Source of the DNA: Chelydra serpentina
Lineage: Eukaryota > Chordata > Testudines > Chelydridae
Length of the DNA stretch: 64,000 nucleotides
Direction of reading: 5' to 3'
NCBI GenBank assembly: GCA_037349315.1
Contig: JBAIAC010000026.1
Span: 24,147,501 to 24,211,500, forward strand
The position numbers and the translations under genes were made by a program. The notes under the pieces were generated by a model, which saw only the letters and a program-made list of their open reading frames with translations, did no database searches and was not told where the DNA came from. Positions 15,826 to 27,699 of this stretch are shown in pieces. Each line of letters opens with the position of its first letter. The stretch's first letter is position 1.

Positions 15826-17208
15826 ATGCATATTTTTAACTTTTTATGGACAATCCTGGGCTCAACAGCTATTTTGCACCATTTAGGGTCCACAAGCAGA
15901 TTCCTATATGCTATCGACACTGGATTTCATAGGTGCATGGAGCATCCTCCCTTTTCATGTCTTTCCATGCGGGGGGGGAATGTTCTACCTCATAGCAAGG
16001 GGGGAATTTTGCGGGCCACTGAAGGGTCTATCTTAGCTTGCAGCTGGGAGCCCACAGCTGGACCAGGGTCACCTTCTCTTCGGGGGGACACGGGAGTGTC
16101 TGGCCCAGAGGGAGGCCCAGGGAGGGAAGGTGAGGGGGGGCCGGAGACCCCGCCAACCTTTTGTCAGGAGGATCTTGCCCAGGAGGAGGGTGAAAAGTCT
16201 GCATTTCAGATGCCAGACCCCTCTCCTGTGGATCAGGTTAGAAGGGAAAGCTGGGGGTCAGACCTCCTGGAGGGGGGAGTCCGTCCAGCTGACCTGTTGG
16301 GAACAGATACTGGGGTGTCCAAGAAAGAGGTTGTTCTTGCTACACGGGTAGGAGGTAAACCTCCCTCTTCAAAGCAGAAGGGGGCGAGTCTCTGCATGGG
16401 TGAAGCCACACAAGGGGATGGGAACCAGCCCAGAGAAATTCCAGAGGGAAGGACCGAGGGCAGGCCGGGTTGCAATACACCCTTTCCTTGCCAGAACCTC
16501 AATCCCATGCCTGATTCAGGAGCCTGCTCCAAAGAGGCAGAAGAATCTGCATCAGAGTGCCTACCAGGATACACAGACGGGTGGGTAATCCTGTATCTTT
16601 CCCTACTTCATCTGTGGGTTATAACAAAGGAGTTAACACTGAGGGTCAACCCTTTCAAGATGGGGAACATACCTGATTGGTGGGAAAAACTGTTGTACAT
16701 GCTTGGGATGGTGACCTCACGGTCGTACAAGCATGTTACCTGTCGGCCTATACCGGGTAACCGGCTGGAAGCTTGGCACAACAGCAAAAGCATAACAGGC
16801 CCAGGCTGCTGTGTGAAAAGGGAAACTGAGGCACGCCGCCTCATGGCACTGAGAGCTAAATGCCGAGGTTCCTACGCCTTAACAGGTATTGCTATCTGTA
16901 TCCTGTTAGCAATACTACACCCCAACCCATTTTCAGGCGCCCGGGGACCAGGAACCTCGCATTTTATTAAAACCATTACGAATGACACCATGTGGTGTGC
17001 CGGTACTGAAAAGGGGTGTGACCAAAGACAAACAGGGGCTTTATGTGTACTGCCTCCGCCATGGACAGTGTCCAAGTCTCTGGCAGTAAGTTCAGGAGGA
17101 GGGTGTGACGGTGTTCCCCATAAAACTTTATGGGGAGATGCTTATAAATGTATATATGTAACTAGAATATGTTTTATGCTACATGTGCCATGTAACATAT
17201 CTCTGTGA
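15826..17208 (+). CDS. 460-codon open frame in LTR-element internal region (function unknown)
   Basis: One uninterrupted frame that ends inside the adjoining LTR (the last 35 codons lie after 17104). No domain is recognised. Residues about 55-255 are rich in Gly, Pro, Glu and Ser, as in a disordered spacer. A weak resemblance of GVRPADLLGTDTG to the end of a retroelement protease is only a guess. Residues about 265-285 and 365-380 are hydrophobic, followed by a short Cys-containing stretch (WCAGTEKGCDQ). The start at 15826 lies in sequence that may predate the insertion, so the true start is uncertain. It may be the 3' remnant of a degraded gag-pol or accessory frame, or open by chance. Confidence 0.3.
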   Translation: MHIFNFLWTILGSTAILHHLGSTSRFLYAIDTGFHRCMEHPPFSCLSMRGGNVLPHSKGGILRATEGSILACSWEPTAGPGSPSLRGDTGVSGPEGGPGREGEGGPETPPTFCQEDLAQEEGEKSAFQMPDPSPVDQVRRESWGSDLLEGGVRPADLLGTDTGVSKKEVVLATRVGGKPPSSKQKGASLCMGEATQGDGNQPREIPEGRTEGRPGCNTPFPCQNLNPMPDSGACSKEAEESASECLPGYTDGWVILYLSLLHLWVITKELTLRVNPFKMGNIPDWWEKLLYMLGMVTSRSYKHVTCRPIPGNRLEAWHNSKSITGPGCCVKRETEARRLMALRAKCRGSYALTGIAICILLAILHPNPFSGARGPGTSHFIKTITNDTMWCAGTEKGCDQRQTGALCVLPPPWTVSKSLAVSSGGGCDGVPHKTLWGDAYKCIYVTRICFMLHVPCNISL

Positions 17209-18206
17209 AAGTTATGACCTACTGAATTTATTCCTCCTGTTTGTATGCATGTATCATTGTTGTAGTTGAAGTTATGAATATCGGTTGTATTTCTTGAGAA
17301 AGGAATGTGCAGGTTAAGTGCCCAATCAAGAAGCACTTAACAGACAATAGAACTTGCAGTCACCAATCCACATTTGAACTTTGCCAGGAATGTGGCTGGT
17401 CTGGAACTGAGTTGTGCAGGTGACTGGTCCATGTGACCCCAACTCCATTTGGTAACTGGATGCTACACAGGGAGAGGGAGGGGTGTCCACCGAGAGGAGA
17501 AAATCTATTTAAACCCCGAGGAAACCCCTCCATTTTGTCTTCAGCTGGCTAAAGGAAGAAGCTCTCCACCCCCCAAGGAGACCTGAAAGAGACTGAACAA
17601 AGGACAAAGACATTAGGGGGGTGAGTGATTGCTGGGCCCAGGCTAGAAGGAAGATAGCCTGTTTACTGGACCTAGTGAGGGGTTTATCTGTACACAGGGT
17701 GATTAGACATAGAACTGCGTGTTCTCTTTTATTTTATTCGGTAATTCACTTTATTCTGTCTGTTACTACTTGAAATCACTTAAATCCTATTTTCTGTACT
17801 TATTAAAATCACTTTTTACTTATTAAGTTTCCTGGAGTTGAGTTGTTACCTGGGGGAACGCAAACAGCTGTGCATATCTTTCTATCTTTGTAATAGAAAG
17901 CGAACTATTTATGAGTTTACCCTGTATAAGCTTTATACAGGGTAAAACGGATTTATTAAGGGTTTGAGCCTCCTTGGAGTTGAGCAGCTGGGTGTCAAAG
18001 GCAAGAGCGCTTCCAGGGGCCTTACAGTGGTGAGTGGACTTGGTTCGGACCTGGGTCTGTGTTTGTAGCAGATCAGTGGAATCTGGCTCAAAACAGACAG
18101 GATTCGGGAGTCCCAAGCTGGAAAAGGCCTGGAAGCAGGGGCAGAAGTAGCCTTGGCACACCAGGTGGCAGCACCAAGCAGGTCTCTGTGGCCCCAACCC
18201 GTCACA
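15980..18206 (+). mobile_element. 5'-truncated LTR retroelement: internal remnant plus 3' LTR
   Basis: The internal part (left border uncertain, about 15.98 kb) ends in a polypurine stretch AGGAGGAGGG at 17094-17103, exactly before the LTR's TG. No reverse transcriptase, integrase or 5' LTR is present, so the copy is incomplete and cannot be autonomous. Confidence 0.7.
17104..18206 (+). mobile_element. 3' LTR (about 1.1 kb)
   Basis: Begins TGTGACGGTG and ends ACCCGTCACA, giving the TG...CA inverted ends of an LTR. It matches the solo LTR at 34742-35929 in reverse along its length (for example CTTATAAATGTATATATG and GGATGCTACACAGGG). A TATA-like TATTTAAACC lies near 17508. A near-perfect palindrome lies at 17918-17945. 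Confidence 0.85.
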
Positions 18207-19221
18207 CACACCTTTTGTAAAGTTTACAGAATAGTAATCACTGTGCAAAATCATGACAACTTACGCATTAAAAGAAATGTTCATCCTCTTAATTCCAAGA
18301 AAACCAATTGGAAAGAGAGAGGGAGTTTGAATTAAGGGGAGAGAAAGGGAAAGTTCTGCTTGAACTTCAGCACTGGTATCGTGTTTGGTTAAGGTACATA
18401 GGTATCCTGTCACTATGTGCTGTAGATAATAGAAGGACGTCACTCTTCAGGCAGAATAGCTGTAGGTCAAACCTTGAGGTCAGGCTCAGTGACTTTCCTT
18501 GGCCATACATACATCTGTTACCTGAGGACACTTTTGAAGGTGCCTCTCAGTGCTGTATACTGACTGACAAACTGCTCAGAGTGCTGCTGTTTTGGAATGC
18601 CCTAAGATATGTGCCCATGGGTGTTCTGTACCTAGGGACAGTTGACCCAGTATGGGTCCTTCATCTGGAAAAGCAATGCTGCTAAACTAACCGCTCTGAA
18701 TGGGGCATAGAACTGGGGTGATTTTACTTTGAGTTTTTGTTCCCATTTTCTGAATAGTACAGCACCCCAGCAATGGAGTCTCCCAGGCTGCCAGTCTGGT
18801 ACCTTTTAAGAATCACTTGTCATTTAAGAAAAGCAATCACTCGGGAATAATTAAAATTATTGCAAGATCCGATATTTGGTGCATACAACTGATCAAAGCA
18901 AAGGGCCTCCAAAATGGTCTCTATGTAATCATACCTTTCTTTATGACATCCTGGTCCTTACTGACTCCTATAGGGCAGGGTCGCCTTCTTATAAGAACCT
19001 TTTTCCCAGCATGCCTTTCAAGAACTGGCCCTTTAAATTTGATGGAGCCAAGTCACTGGAGCCCTAAAGTGGCCATTTTGCAATTGACTGCTCAATCTCT
19101 CTGTCTTCCAGTATGCTTAACAGCTGTTAAGTTTCCGTTTCTTATTGTTGAGCCGATGGCTTAGTCTCATTCTTGGTGCTGACACCATTTGGTAGTTAAT
19201 TTGTTGTCTCCGGTTATTACC

Positions 19222-19345
19222 GCGATTATTAATATCTGTGTCATGATAGTGCCTAGAGGCCTCAACTAAGATCACAGTCCTGTTGTGCTAGGCAGTGTAC
19301 AGACACAGAGCCAAAGACCTAAAGAGCTTCTGATCTACATATGCT
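19222..19345 (-). repeat. SINE 3' tail fragment
   Basis: GTGCCTAGAGGCCTCAAC followed by GTTGTGCTAGGCAGTGTACA and AAAGAGCTTCTGATCTAC is the common MIR-like 3' tail read in reverse. Confidence 0.5.
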
Positions 19346-20829
19346 AATATTATAACTCTTTCAGACTGTGGGGCTGAATCTGGTAAGCGTTCTCAAGGTG
19401 AAGTTTGAATGCTCTGCCAGTGCACCTCAATATTAGCCTGGGATATTTTTGATAGTCTCATCCTGGACCCTTCCTGAATGGAGAATGCTGGGCTGTGTGG
19501 TGTTCCTGTGATCTGGATATTTAGACATTGGGCAGAGGGTTAAGGCCATGTGTGTGTGTGAGGGGAGGGGGCGATGCCACATAGGTTATAGGCGAGTGAA
19601 AGGGATAAGGCCCACCCCCAAACAATTAGTCAACCCTGGACTCTAATAAGAATCAGTTGATTGACAGGTATTCTCACAGAAATGCTAATGAGCTGTATTG
19701 ATAAGAGGCACCTTAATGCCAGATGTGCAAGGGACATCGGTCTTACCTGTAACAGAGTGATTTAGCTACTTTGTATGCTCTTTTGTATATCCAAAGCCCT
19801 AAGCCTACAGGGAAGGAACTGCAAGAGGCAGAGAGACCTGGAATGTAGCAGAGATCTGAGGGTCTCAAAATGCACAAGTAATGGGAAAGGAAACTGAAGA
19901 CAGGACACAGGAAGGGTTCTTTAACCAAGTTCTTGGACTGGAGATTAGCCCACCAGCCAGAGGTGTAAAGGGAAGAATGAAAATGTTCATAGGGAGTTAT
20001 TCATAATGGAAAAACTCAATGCTCACAACACACAGTATTTCTAGAGGGAGTTATAGATAACTTGCTAGCCTCCAGCTGCTTTGCCTTGTATTTTTGGCTT
20101 CTCTAGTGGGGTTTTATACAGTTTTATATTTAACAGAGCATCCACATTCTTTCCTTTAAGTCTGGGACATGTTAGTTGTGTCATATCAAGACAGTCTTAA
20201 TGAGGCGTCTTACAGGACAGCAGGAGATTGTGTGGAGGTCTAAAATGTGAAGATGTTCTACTCTGTAAAACTGAGGATTGACATCCAAAAAGGATTGAGC
20301 AGTTTACAGGGATAATCATGCAGAGTTCTGGATGGCTTTTCAGACTCTGACTCAGCAAAGTACTTATGTGCTTAAAGCACAGGCTTAAGTAACCCTACTT
20401 AATTATTCACTATTAACATGCTTTAAGATTATTACATGCTTAAGCACTTTGCTGAATCATGGCCTCAGTGGTAAGGGTATTAAATGCAAATAATTAGTAC
20501 AAGATCTTAGATATTGTGTTTTACCCAAAATGTTCAAATGAGCAAATAGAAGGGGCTATGTGGAGATTGGAGTCCTGTAGATATAAACTAAGTGAGAAAC
20601 CATCTCTGCCCACTGGGGGGAAATGCTGATCATTTAATTCCTATTTTGGCAGTGTGAAGTCCCATGTCTGGTATTCTTCATTCTGTTTTATTTAGGTAGA
20701 AAACAAACCAGCCATAAATTCTGAAAAGTAAAGAAAACTACAAAACAAGAGCCTCCTTATCTTTGAGCCCAGGGTTTTGGATCCTAATAAGGATAGTAGA
20801 TGGCTGAATAATGATTTCTTCTTATTCAA

Positions 20830-20905
20830 CATGAACATTGGTAGTGCCTAGAGGGCTCATCACGGTGGGGGGAGGGGCTTGTGCTGCACACCATATGAAC
20901 ATATA
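20830..20905 (-). repeat. SINE 3' tail fragment (short)
   Basis: GTAGTGCCTAGAGGGCTC then TTGTGCTGCACACCATATG, a shorter version of the tail at 19222. Confidence 0.35.
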
Positions 20906-20910
20906 GACCA

Positions 20911-21060
20911 GGATTTTCAAAAGTAACTGCTAATTTTGGGTACCTTCATTTTTGGGTAGCCAATTTAAGACACTCTAAAGGAAATTGCTGAGCAGCTGCC
21001 ATATGAAAACAAAGCCTCTTTACAGTGTTTTAGACACTCAAAATCACCAGTCACTTTTGA
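20911..21060. repeat. Imperfect palindromic MITE
   Basis: AGGATTTTCAAAAGTAACTG at the left pairs with CAGTCACTTTTGAAAAC at the right. Confidence 0.5.
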
Positions 21061-21902
21061 AAACTTTGACCACAGCCAATGACAGTCTCTGCCCTAGAAA
21101 ACGTACAACGAAGAGACAATGAGGTTTTATTAAGCATCTCAAATTGAAGCCAGATTTGTCACCAAAGCCAGGTTGTGAACAAGGGCAGAGAGAATGGTTT
21201 AAATAATCATTTGCATTTATATATAGGTAGTTCAAATGACATGCAAACTAGAATCTCTTCACCCGCCTCTGAAATGCAGCAACCTCTGGGGTGAAATTAT
21301 AGCAGAGCAACAGCTATCCTGTAGGCAGGGTTAAGGCTAGGCCAGTTTTCTGTTTAAAGTGCAACTTTTCCTAAGTACACTAAAATCTGTGCCATTGAAA
21401 TGTGGTATGCCTCCTGGTTTCTGCTAGTGATCCAGATTTGACCAAAGGGTTTCCCAGATACAGCCCCTGGAAAAACAAACAGCCTTTCTTAAAGTTGAGA
21501 GATTCGGGCAGCCTTATTTGCTCACAGAAATCAAACCAGGGCTCAGAGTGCACAGCACCCATCAGCCCTTTTCGGGGGAATCAAATTAATACATTCTGTG
21601 AAAAAGTTTTTGCTTCTCTGGTTAGGTTTGTTGCAAGCCTGGTACTTATTCACACTCCTCCAAGATTGCACTGAGCATGTGCAGACAGAGAAATTGACAA
21701 GTTTGTTAGCCTCTAAAGTTTAACCCCAGCTCAGTAGCTCAAGGGGATAAGAAGCAGTATTCCTCTGAACCTGACCCTCCCAGACCATGTCAGTTTGAGC
21801 TCCACCTTGGGCAGAAGTCTGGAAAAGACTGAGAGGCATAACTGCTAAAAATTTGTCTGTCAATTTTTATTACTATTTTGGAGGAATGCAATCCAAGCAT
21901 TT

Positions 21903-21929
21903 AAACACACGCGCGCGCACACACACACG
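21903..21929. repeat. Alternating purine-pyrimidine tract
   Basis: ACACACGCGCGCGCACACAC-type sequence, about 27 bp with no break in alternation. Such tracts can adopt Z-DNA. Confidence 0.8.
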
Positions 21930-22687
21930 CTTACTTTCTCTGGAAGGGGAAAGGCATTTTAGGGGTGAAATGGGGAAAACAGCAGTGAGAGAGGAGTTTG
22001 GGGCTGCATCGAGGGGAGGGGAATAAATGGAAATGGGTGGTGTTACAATTGGGGGGGCTCAGGTCTTGGTTCCCTGCCCCACCAATGGTGTCTGAGACTG
22101 AGCCCTACTCCCTCACCCTGTTAGTGTGCCAGGAGCTGGAGGCCCCTGCTTATCTATGGGTGTGCGGCCCCTTTCCCTTCCCCACCACATGTGAGCCTAG
22201 TTCTGGAGCGGGTCTTGCCTTTCTTGGGGTGTCTAGTCCCTTCTAGCCATCTGTTGGAGTATGATTTCCCCCATCTTGGCTCCCATCTAAGCTAGATTTG
22301 GGGAGGATTGCCTTTCTGGGGTATCTGAGTCTCTTTCTCTACTCCCACCCCAGATCTGGGGAAGCCCTGCCCCTCTGAGCTTAGAACAGGCATGCTTGGA
22401 GCATGTACCAAGAACACACTGCCTGGGTTGGGGCACTGAGAATGGGTATGCTTGACACCTATCAGAAACTCTCCAGCACTGGGGAGGGGATGTGATAACA
22501 CCTTCTGAGGTGACTGGAGCAGTTCACACATCTCAGAGCTATTGTTTTTTATGCTATATTCATCCCCATTGGGTATTCTTTCACTGAGAACATCTCATTG
22601 AGATGAATGGGCCATTTAAGACCTCTCTGAGCCTGCAAATTTGAAGTTTGAAACCCACCCTAGGCAGATAATACTTAGTCTTGGTCT

Positions 22688-22768
22688 AGAATGGTCTAGA
22701 TAATACTTAGTCCTGCTATGAGTGCAGGAGACTGTACTAGATGACCCTTCCAGTCCTATGATTCTATG
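22688..22768 (+). mobile_element. CR1 LINE or CR1-tailed SINE 3' end
   Basis: GAGACTGTACTAGATGACCC then CCAGTCCTATGATTCTATGA is the CR1 3' tail on the + strand. GATAATACTTAGTC occurs twice just before it (22670 and 22697). Confidence 0.6.
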
Positions 22769-23999
22769 AAATCTGAGAATGACATGGAAACAACTGGGAA
22801 AAATCTGCCTCTGCCTTTATGTTTGGGAAATATAATCTGAGTACAGCAGAGTATTTGGAAGGCACTGAAACTGTTTTTGAAAAAAAATTAATTACACATC
22901 TGAATGCCTACTGGGAGGGTTGAGTAAATAGGGGTGCAAAAGAAGGTAGTAATAAGGGAGGAGGGGCTTAGGTCTGCAGTGATGGAGGGGGTTAAATGGG
23001 AATGGATAGTAGGGGTATGGAAGAGGGTTCAGGGGATAAGGAAAGGGAGTGGGGATGAGTGGGAAGACGGGAGGGATTGGAGAATGAGGGGTGGCAGAGA
23101 AAGTTGGCCTTTGAGCCCTGAATTTCTCCCCTTCCATGTGCACGCTGGGATCTAGGGGAACCCTAGCTTACTGCAGAGGTCTTTGCGGCTTTCCTTGCCC
23201 TCTATGTTTGGGATCTGGGATGGGGAGCTTGAAGGTAAGGCAAATGTAAACATTTGAAAACCCCATAAAATATATAGTTAAGACAGATCATCACCCATGT
23301 GTGGAGTGGGTGGGGCTGGCCAGAGTGTGTGAAGAAAGAGTGGATTTGGGACATGGCTGGGGAAGCCTATATGGAGCAGGGGCAGGAATCTCAGCTGGGG
23401 GTGGATAGGGGCATAAAGGGCCTAGCTCAGTGTGCAGCTTGGGCAACATAACCAAGGTAGTGTGCAGTCCTCCTGTAAGCTGCTGCCTGTGAAATGTGTA
23501 CCCAGCAGCACAGGGCAGGAGACATCAAGGAGAAACTTGTTACATGTTAATGGCTTCTACAGTGCCAACTAATGGCTTAATGGGATGAGAAGGGGAGGGA
23601 GAGCTGGAAATGTTGGTGGGGGAGCTGCATGTTGTGGGGAGCGGCGGGTAGGAGGTGGAGAAGGAGAGAGAAACACCAGCCTTTTCTCACACACTTAAAG
23701 TTACCGTAACAACCATGTAATAAAACGGTCAAGATTTTTGGATATGCAGTGTTGTAGCCACGTTGGTCCCATGATATTAGAGACACAAAGTGGGTAAGGT
23801 AATATTTTATTGGACAAACTTCTGAGACACAGACCATACATGAAATTTCTCTCCCCAGCTCTGTTAGCAATCACACATTGCAAACATTTCAAAGCACAAC
23901 CATTATCGCATTCACCATAACAAAATGTACCAGAAAGGTGAGGAGCACTGAGGAATCACATAGCAACTGTGTGCCTATCGGAAAGACCAGTGGACTGAG

Positions 24000-24160
24000 A
24001 CTGTTCCTAGCTCTTCCGCTGGCTGGGTGGCCTTGGGCTAGCCACTTCACCTTTCTGTGCCTCAATTTCCCCCATCTGTAAAATGGGGATAGTAATGTAA
24101 ACTTTGAGATCTAATGACGAAAAGCACTATTTAAAAGCTAGGGCTTTTGATTATTACCTA
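24000..24160 (+). repeat. MIR-like SINE fragment
   Basis: GGCCTTGGGCTAGCCACTTC, TGCCTCAATTTCCCCCATCT, AAAATGGGGATAGTAATG and a tail with AAAGCACTATTTAAAAGC follow in the order of MIR/CORE SINEs. Confidence 0.75.
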
Positions 24161-24271
24161 CCAGCAATAGCATATCCACTACAAACCAAGGTGAGAACTA
24201 TAACTGCTTAAATAAGCACTAACTCCTACCAACAAACATTTCTTTTCCTAGTTTTAAAAAAAACCTAAGAG

Positions 24272-25892
24272 ATTAAATGGCAAATAACTTTAACACAGAG
24301 TTAGGGTTGCCCGGTGATAGCTTGTGCCTTTTCAGAACGCTGAGTTCAGCAAAACTCAAACTTCTGAAAACAAGAAAATACAGAGTTAAGATAAATGCCC
24401 ACATTTAACTTTGCCCTTGTGGAGCGATGCCCGTAACATTCATATTCACACTATGCCTCTTCATTGTAATGGATGGGTGCTACTTGCACTTGCCCTATAC
24501 TCAAACTCTGTGTCTGTTCCCATGACAGAATATCACTGTGATTGTTAAATTTTACATGCTTTTGCAACCCCCTTCACTCAGGCACACAGGATACCATCTA
24601 ACCCTATACTTCCTTCTACCCATAATTACATCCTCCGACTGCTCTCATAGCCCCACCTCACTATTGACCAGGCCTGCACAACTCATAAAGTGGCGACGGC
24701 CATATTACTCCAAAGAAAACAGCTGAGGGCTGAAAACGCCCCCACACAGCACTGCCCGCCCCCCAGAAACAACCCCTCCTTCCCCAGCGCTGGGGTGTGG
24801 AAGCCTGTAGAGGGGGAAAGAAACAGTGCGCATAGGGTGACCAGATCACAGCAGTAAAATAGGACCGACCCCCTCCCCGCTTGGCCCCACCATCACACCC
24901 CTCTTCACCCCCCCAGGGGTCACTATATTATGCATACAACAGTCAATCAATGCAGTTGTAGATAAATCTCTGCATTATGCATTTTTGCATAACTTATATG
25001 ACTTTGTATTGAACCTTGGTAATAGGTTATAGCGGGCCCCTAAGGTAGTATTATTAAGGTAAAAGAAAAATGTCTTCCCCCCACTGTCTTCAATTGCCCT
25101 GTTGAATGAATGAGGTGTGAATGAGGAAGGTGTGGAAGGCAGGCACCTCCAGACAGCTGCAACCCTTGGAGAGGGGATGGGAACCAGACCAAGGACAATC
25201 AAACTTTTCAAGTGGGCTGACTAGAGAAAAGCAGACATACTGACGGCCTCGGGGGTTAGAAGCAAGCACCTTCCTTTGGGAACACCCTCTTTGCAGCATT
25301 GGGACAACCCCCAGCCCAGAGACAAGCAACAAAAAGGACCAACGGACACAGTCCCAGATTTTGGGCCACACAGTGAGCCCACCTACTCACCCCCCCGCGG
25401 GCCGCACAGTGAGCCCACACAGGCCGCATGTTGTGCAGGCCTGCTATTGACATTACCCGCAGCAAGGAGCCCCCAGAGCTTTGCTACTGACATAACCTGT
25501 ACAGTTCTGTGCTGAAATGATGCAGATTGGAGCCTCAGGTACCATGCACCTCTTTCCTTTGATAACGAACGTGGGGGAACTCAGACCCAGATCTCCTCAT
25601 ATCACAATTACAGCTGTTCCAAGCTGCTCCACCATTCAATCCAGCTCCACATCCACCATTCAGTTCAGCTACACCCAACACACTGAATGCAGCTGGAGTG
25701 CATGCAGATAATTCCCAGCAGCTATTGCGTGCTGCAAGGGGGCCAGTGTTAAGGTTGGGTGGGTCTTTACCGTAACTCTGTACTTCCTGGTTTTCAAAAG
25801 AGTGAGTTTTCCTGAACTCAGCTTTCTGGAAGAACATGAGCTATCACTCGGCAACCTTAATGCTGTGTTAACAAAGCTAGTGGCCATTTAAT
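24272..25892. mobile_element. Older DNA transposon with long inverted repeats, host of a nested element
   Basis: The left arm 24272-24402 (ATTAAATGGC, TTAACACAG, GGTTGCC, GTGATAGCT, GCTGAGTTCAG, ACAGAGTTA in order) reappears inverted at 25760-25892 with moderate divergence. Removing the 775-bp insert at 24669-25443 leaves about 840 bp including the second copy of the 8-bp duplication, with arms of about 130 bp. No transposase recognised, so it is non-autonomous. Family not named. The exact outer border is uncertain. Confidence 0.7.
24669..25443. mobile_element. hAT-type element, 775 bp, nested
   Basis: Inverted ends CAGGCCTGCACAAC and GTTGTGCAGGCCTG; perfect 8-bp duplication CTATTGAC at 24661-24668 and 25444-25451. 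The tips match the 183-bp MITE at 5948. The interior (about 24835-25370) resembles none of the others and may contain a captured fragment. No transposase domain seen. Confidence 0.9.
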
Positions 25893-27348
25893 ATGACACA
25901 TGTTGAACAGTGCACTGCAATGCTGTGGAACAGTTTAAGACCGGAAGCCATGAAGAATACTATAACCAGTTGAAAGTGTAAGGGAATCTGGGAAGGAAGA
26001 AGGTAATTATCTGAGCTGGAATTTGGAGCAGCAGGTTAAGAAAAGTGCCATTGAATCTCTCCTGACTATAAGCAGTTAGGACCTCAGAAAGGCAGCACTA
26101 TGTTTCCTAGTAGCACTCTGATGCTAAGGTTCAGCAGTGATTCAGCAGGAAGAGGCTACCTACTAAATGACAACACCACTTTCTGCAGCACCCACACATC
26201 TGTCTTCTCTGGAGGTTTCCCATCTAAATAGTGATTCATCCTTATCCTACTTTGCTTATGAGACTGGATGAGAGAGCGCCACTGGTGCAATGAATGCAGA
26301 GAGTTGAGAAAAAATTGAAATTTCTGTCCAATAGGAAATTCTGACATTTCAACACTTTTTTGGGGGTCCCAATTTGGGACAGTTGGTGGAAATTTTTGAA
26401 TTTTTTTGTAGAACAGAAATGCCAAAAAATTGTTATTTTGAAATGTCAGTGTTTCATTTTGACATTTTTCATTTGAAACAAATCATTTCAATGCTCCCCA
26501 GATTGAAATGTTTTGTTTCAGTGTGTTGAACTGACCCAAAACACTTTCCCCTATGGGCGAGAGTCCCTGGCTGAGCTAAATCTTCCCTGATGCAGCCAGA
26601 GTCATGAAACTCCATGACGCACCAGGCAGCTTGGCCAGCAGGAAATCCATATTCCATATTGTATTAGGGAAGACCGTCTTCCTGGTAGCCCAGCCCATAG
26701 GAGAGAATAGAATCACAACTAGAACTCCCATAAGGCAATGCACTGATCAGGAAATGTGGTTTATTTTGCTGAATTGATTCAAAATGAAATATTTCAGCTT
26801 AGTTCAACAAAATGAAATATTACAGTTGAGACTGAACTGAACACTTCCCCTTCCACACACACTCCAGAAAAAAAATCATTTTGATTTTTTTCTGCCAATG
26901 GAAAACCGACATTTTCTATTTTGCAAAATGCATTTTCCATCAGAAAATTATGCCAATGGAAAATTCCCAACCAGGTTTAGTTGCAGATTTTGGGTGAGAC
27001 ATAAATATGGCTGTACAGCTTATCTTCATCTATCCAGGATATAGCCAATGATAAATTGTCACCCCGTGAGAAAGTAGCAACATGGAAGATAAATTCCTTG
27101 CCCTACTTGGGGTTAGCTGGTATCCATGTGTTTGTACACGAGAGGTCAGATCCATTGGTATATCAGTGCCACTCCTCTGAGGTGAATGGAACTCTGCTGA
27201 TTTGCACCAGCTGAGAACCTGGACCAGCAGTGTTCATTTTGGGCCACTGTTATGTATAAATACTCTGAGGTAAACTTAATTCAGACCTAGACATTTTTTT
27301 TATTTTTTATTTTTTTGTACAACAGAGCTGGAAGTTGTCTTCTGGGTC
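25893..27348. other. Intergenic DNA with AT-rich GAAA/TTTC foldback repeats
   Basis: 26290-26540 and 26750-26980 are rich in inverted GAAATTTTTC-like motifs (TGACATTTCAACAC against TTGAAATGTCAG), a common reptile repeat type also seen at 29520 and 51390. No exon. Confidence 0.5.
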
Positions 27349-27356
27349 ATCTAGTC

Positions 27357-27699
27357 CAGTGATTCTCAACCAGGGGTTCAGAGCCTCCTGGGGGGATCTG
27401 CCAAACGGGACCAGTGTTAGACTCACTGGGGCCCAGGGCAGAAAGCCTAAGCCCTGCTGTGCAGGGCTGAAGCCTAAGGCCCTGAGCCCCACTGCCCGGA
27501 GCTGAGGCAGAAGCCTGATCAACTTAGCTTTGCGTGGGCCCCTGTGGCATGGGGTCCCAGGCAACTGCCCTGCTTGCTACCCCATAACTCCAGCCCTGGC
27601 TTTTCTATGCAGAAAATAGTTGTGGCACAGGTGGGCCATGGAGTTTTTATAGGATGTTGGGGGAGGGGGGCTCAGAAAGAAAAAGGTTGAGAAACCCTG
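27357..27699. mobile_element. hAT-type MITE, 343 bp, inside a CR1 tail fragment
   Basis: Ends CAGTGATTCTCAACC and GGTTGAGAAACCCTG; near-perfect duplication ATCTAGTC (27349-27356) and GTCTAGTC (27700-27707). The flanks joined together read as a CR1-like GGGTCATCTAGTCCATCCCC, so it landed in a CR1 fragment. Confidence 0.85.

Larger units (their letters stand above)
18207..22685. other. Intergenic DNA with SINE tails and palindromes
   Basis: No exon recognised. SINE-tail fragments lie at 19222-19345 and 20830-20905 and palindromic repeats at 20338-20464 and 20911-21060. An alternating CA/CG tract is at 21903-21929. The rest is unassigned. Confidence 0.5.

Noticed and set aside
16936..16956. Primer-binding-site-like GGCGCCCGGGGACCAG
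   Set aside because: Not adjacent to any 5' LTR and lies within the 3' internal remnant; the resemblance to a tRNA-Lys site is partial.
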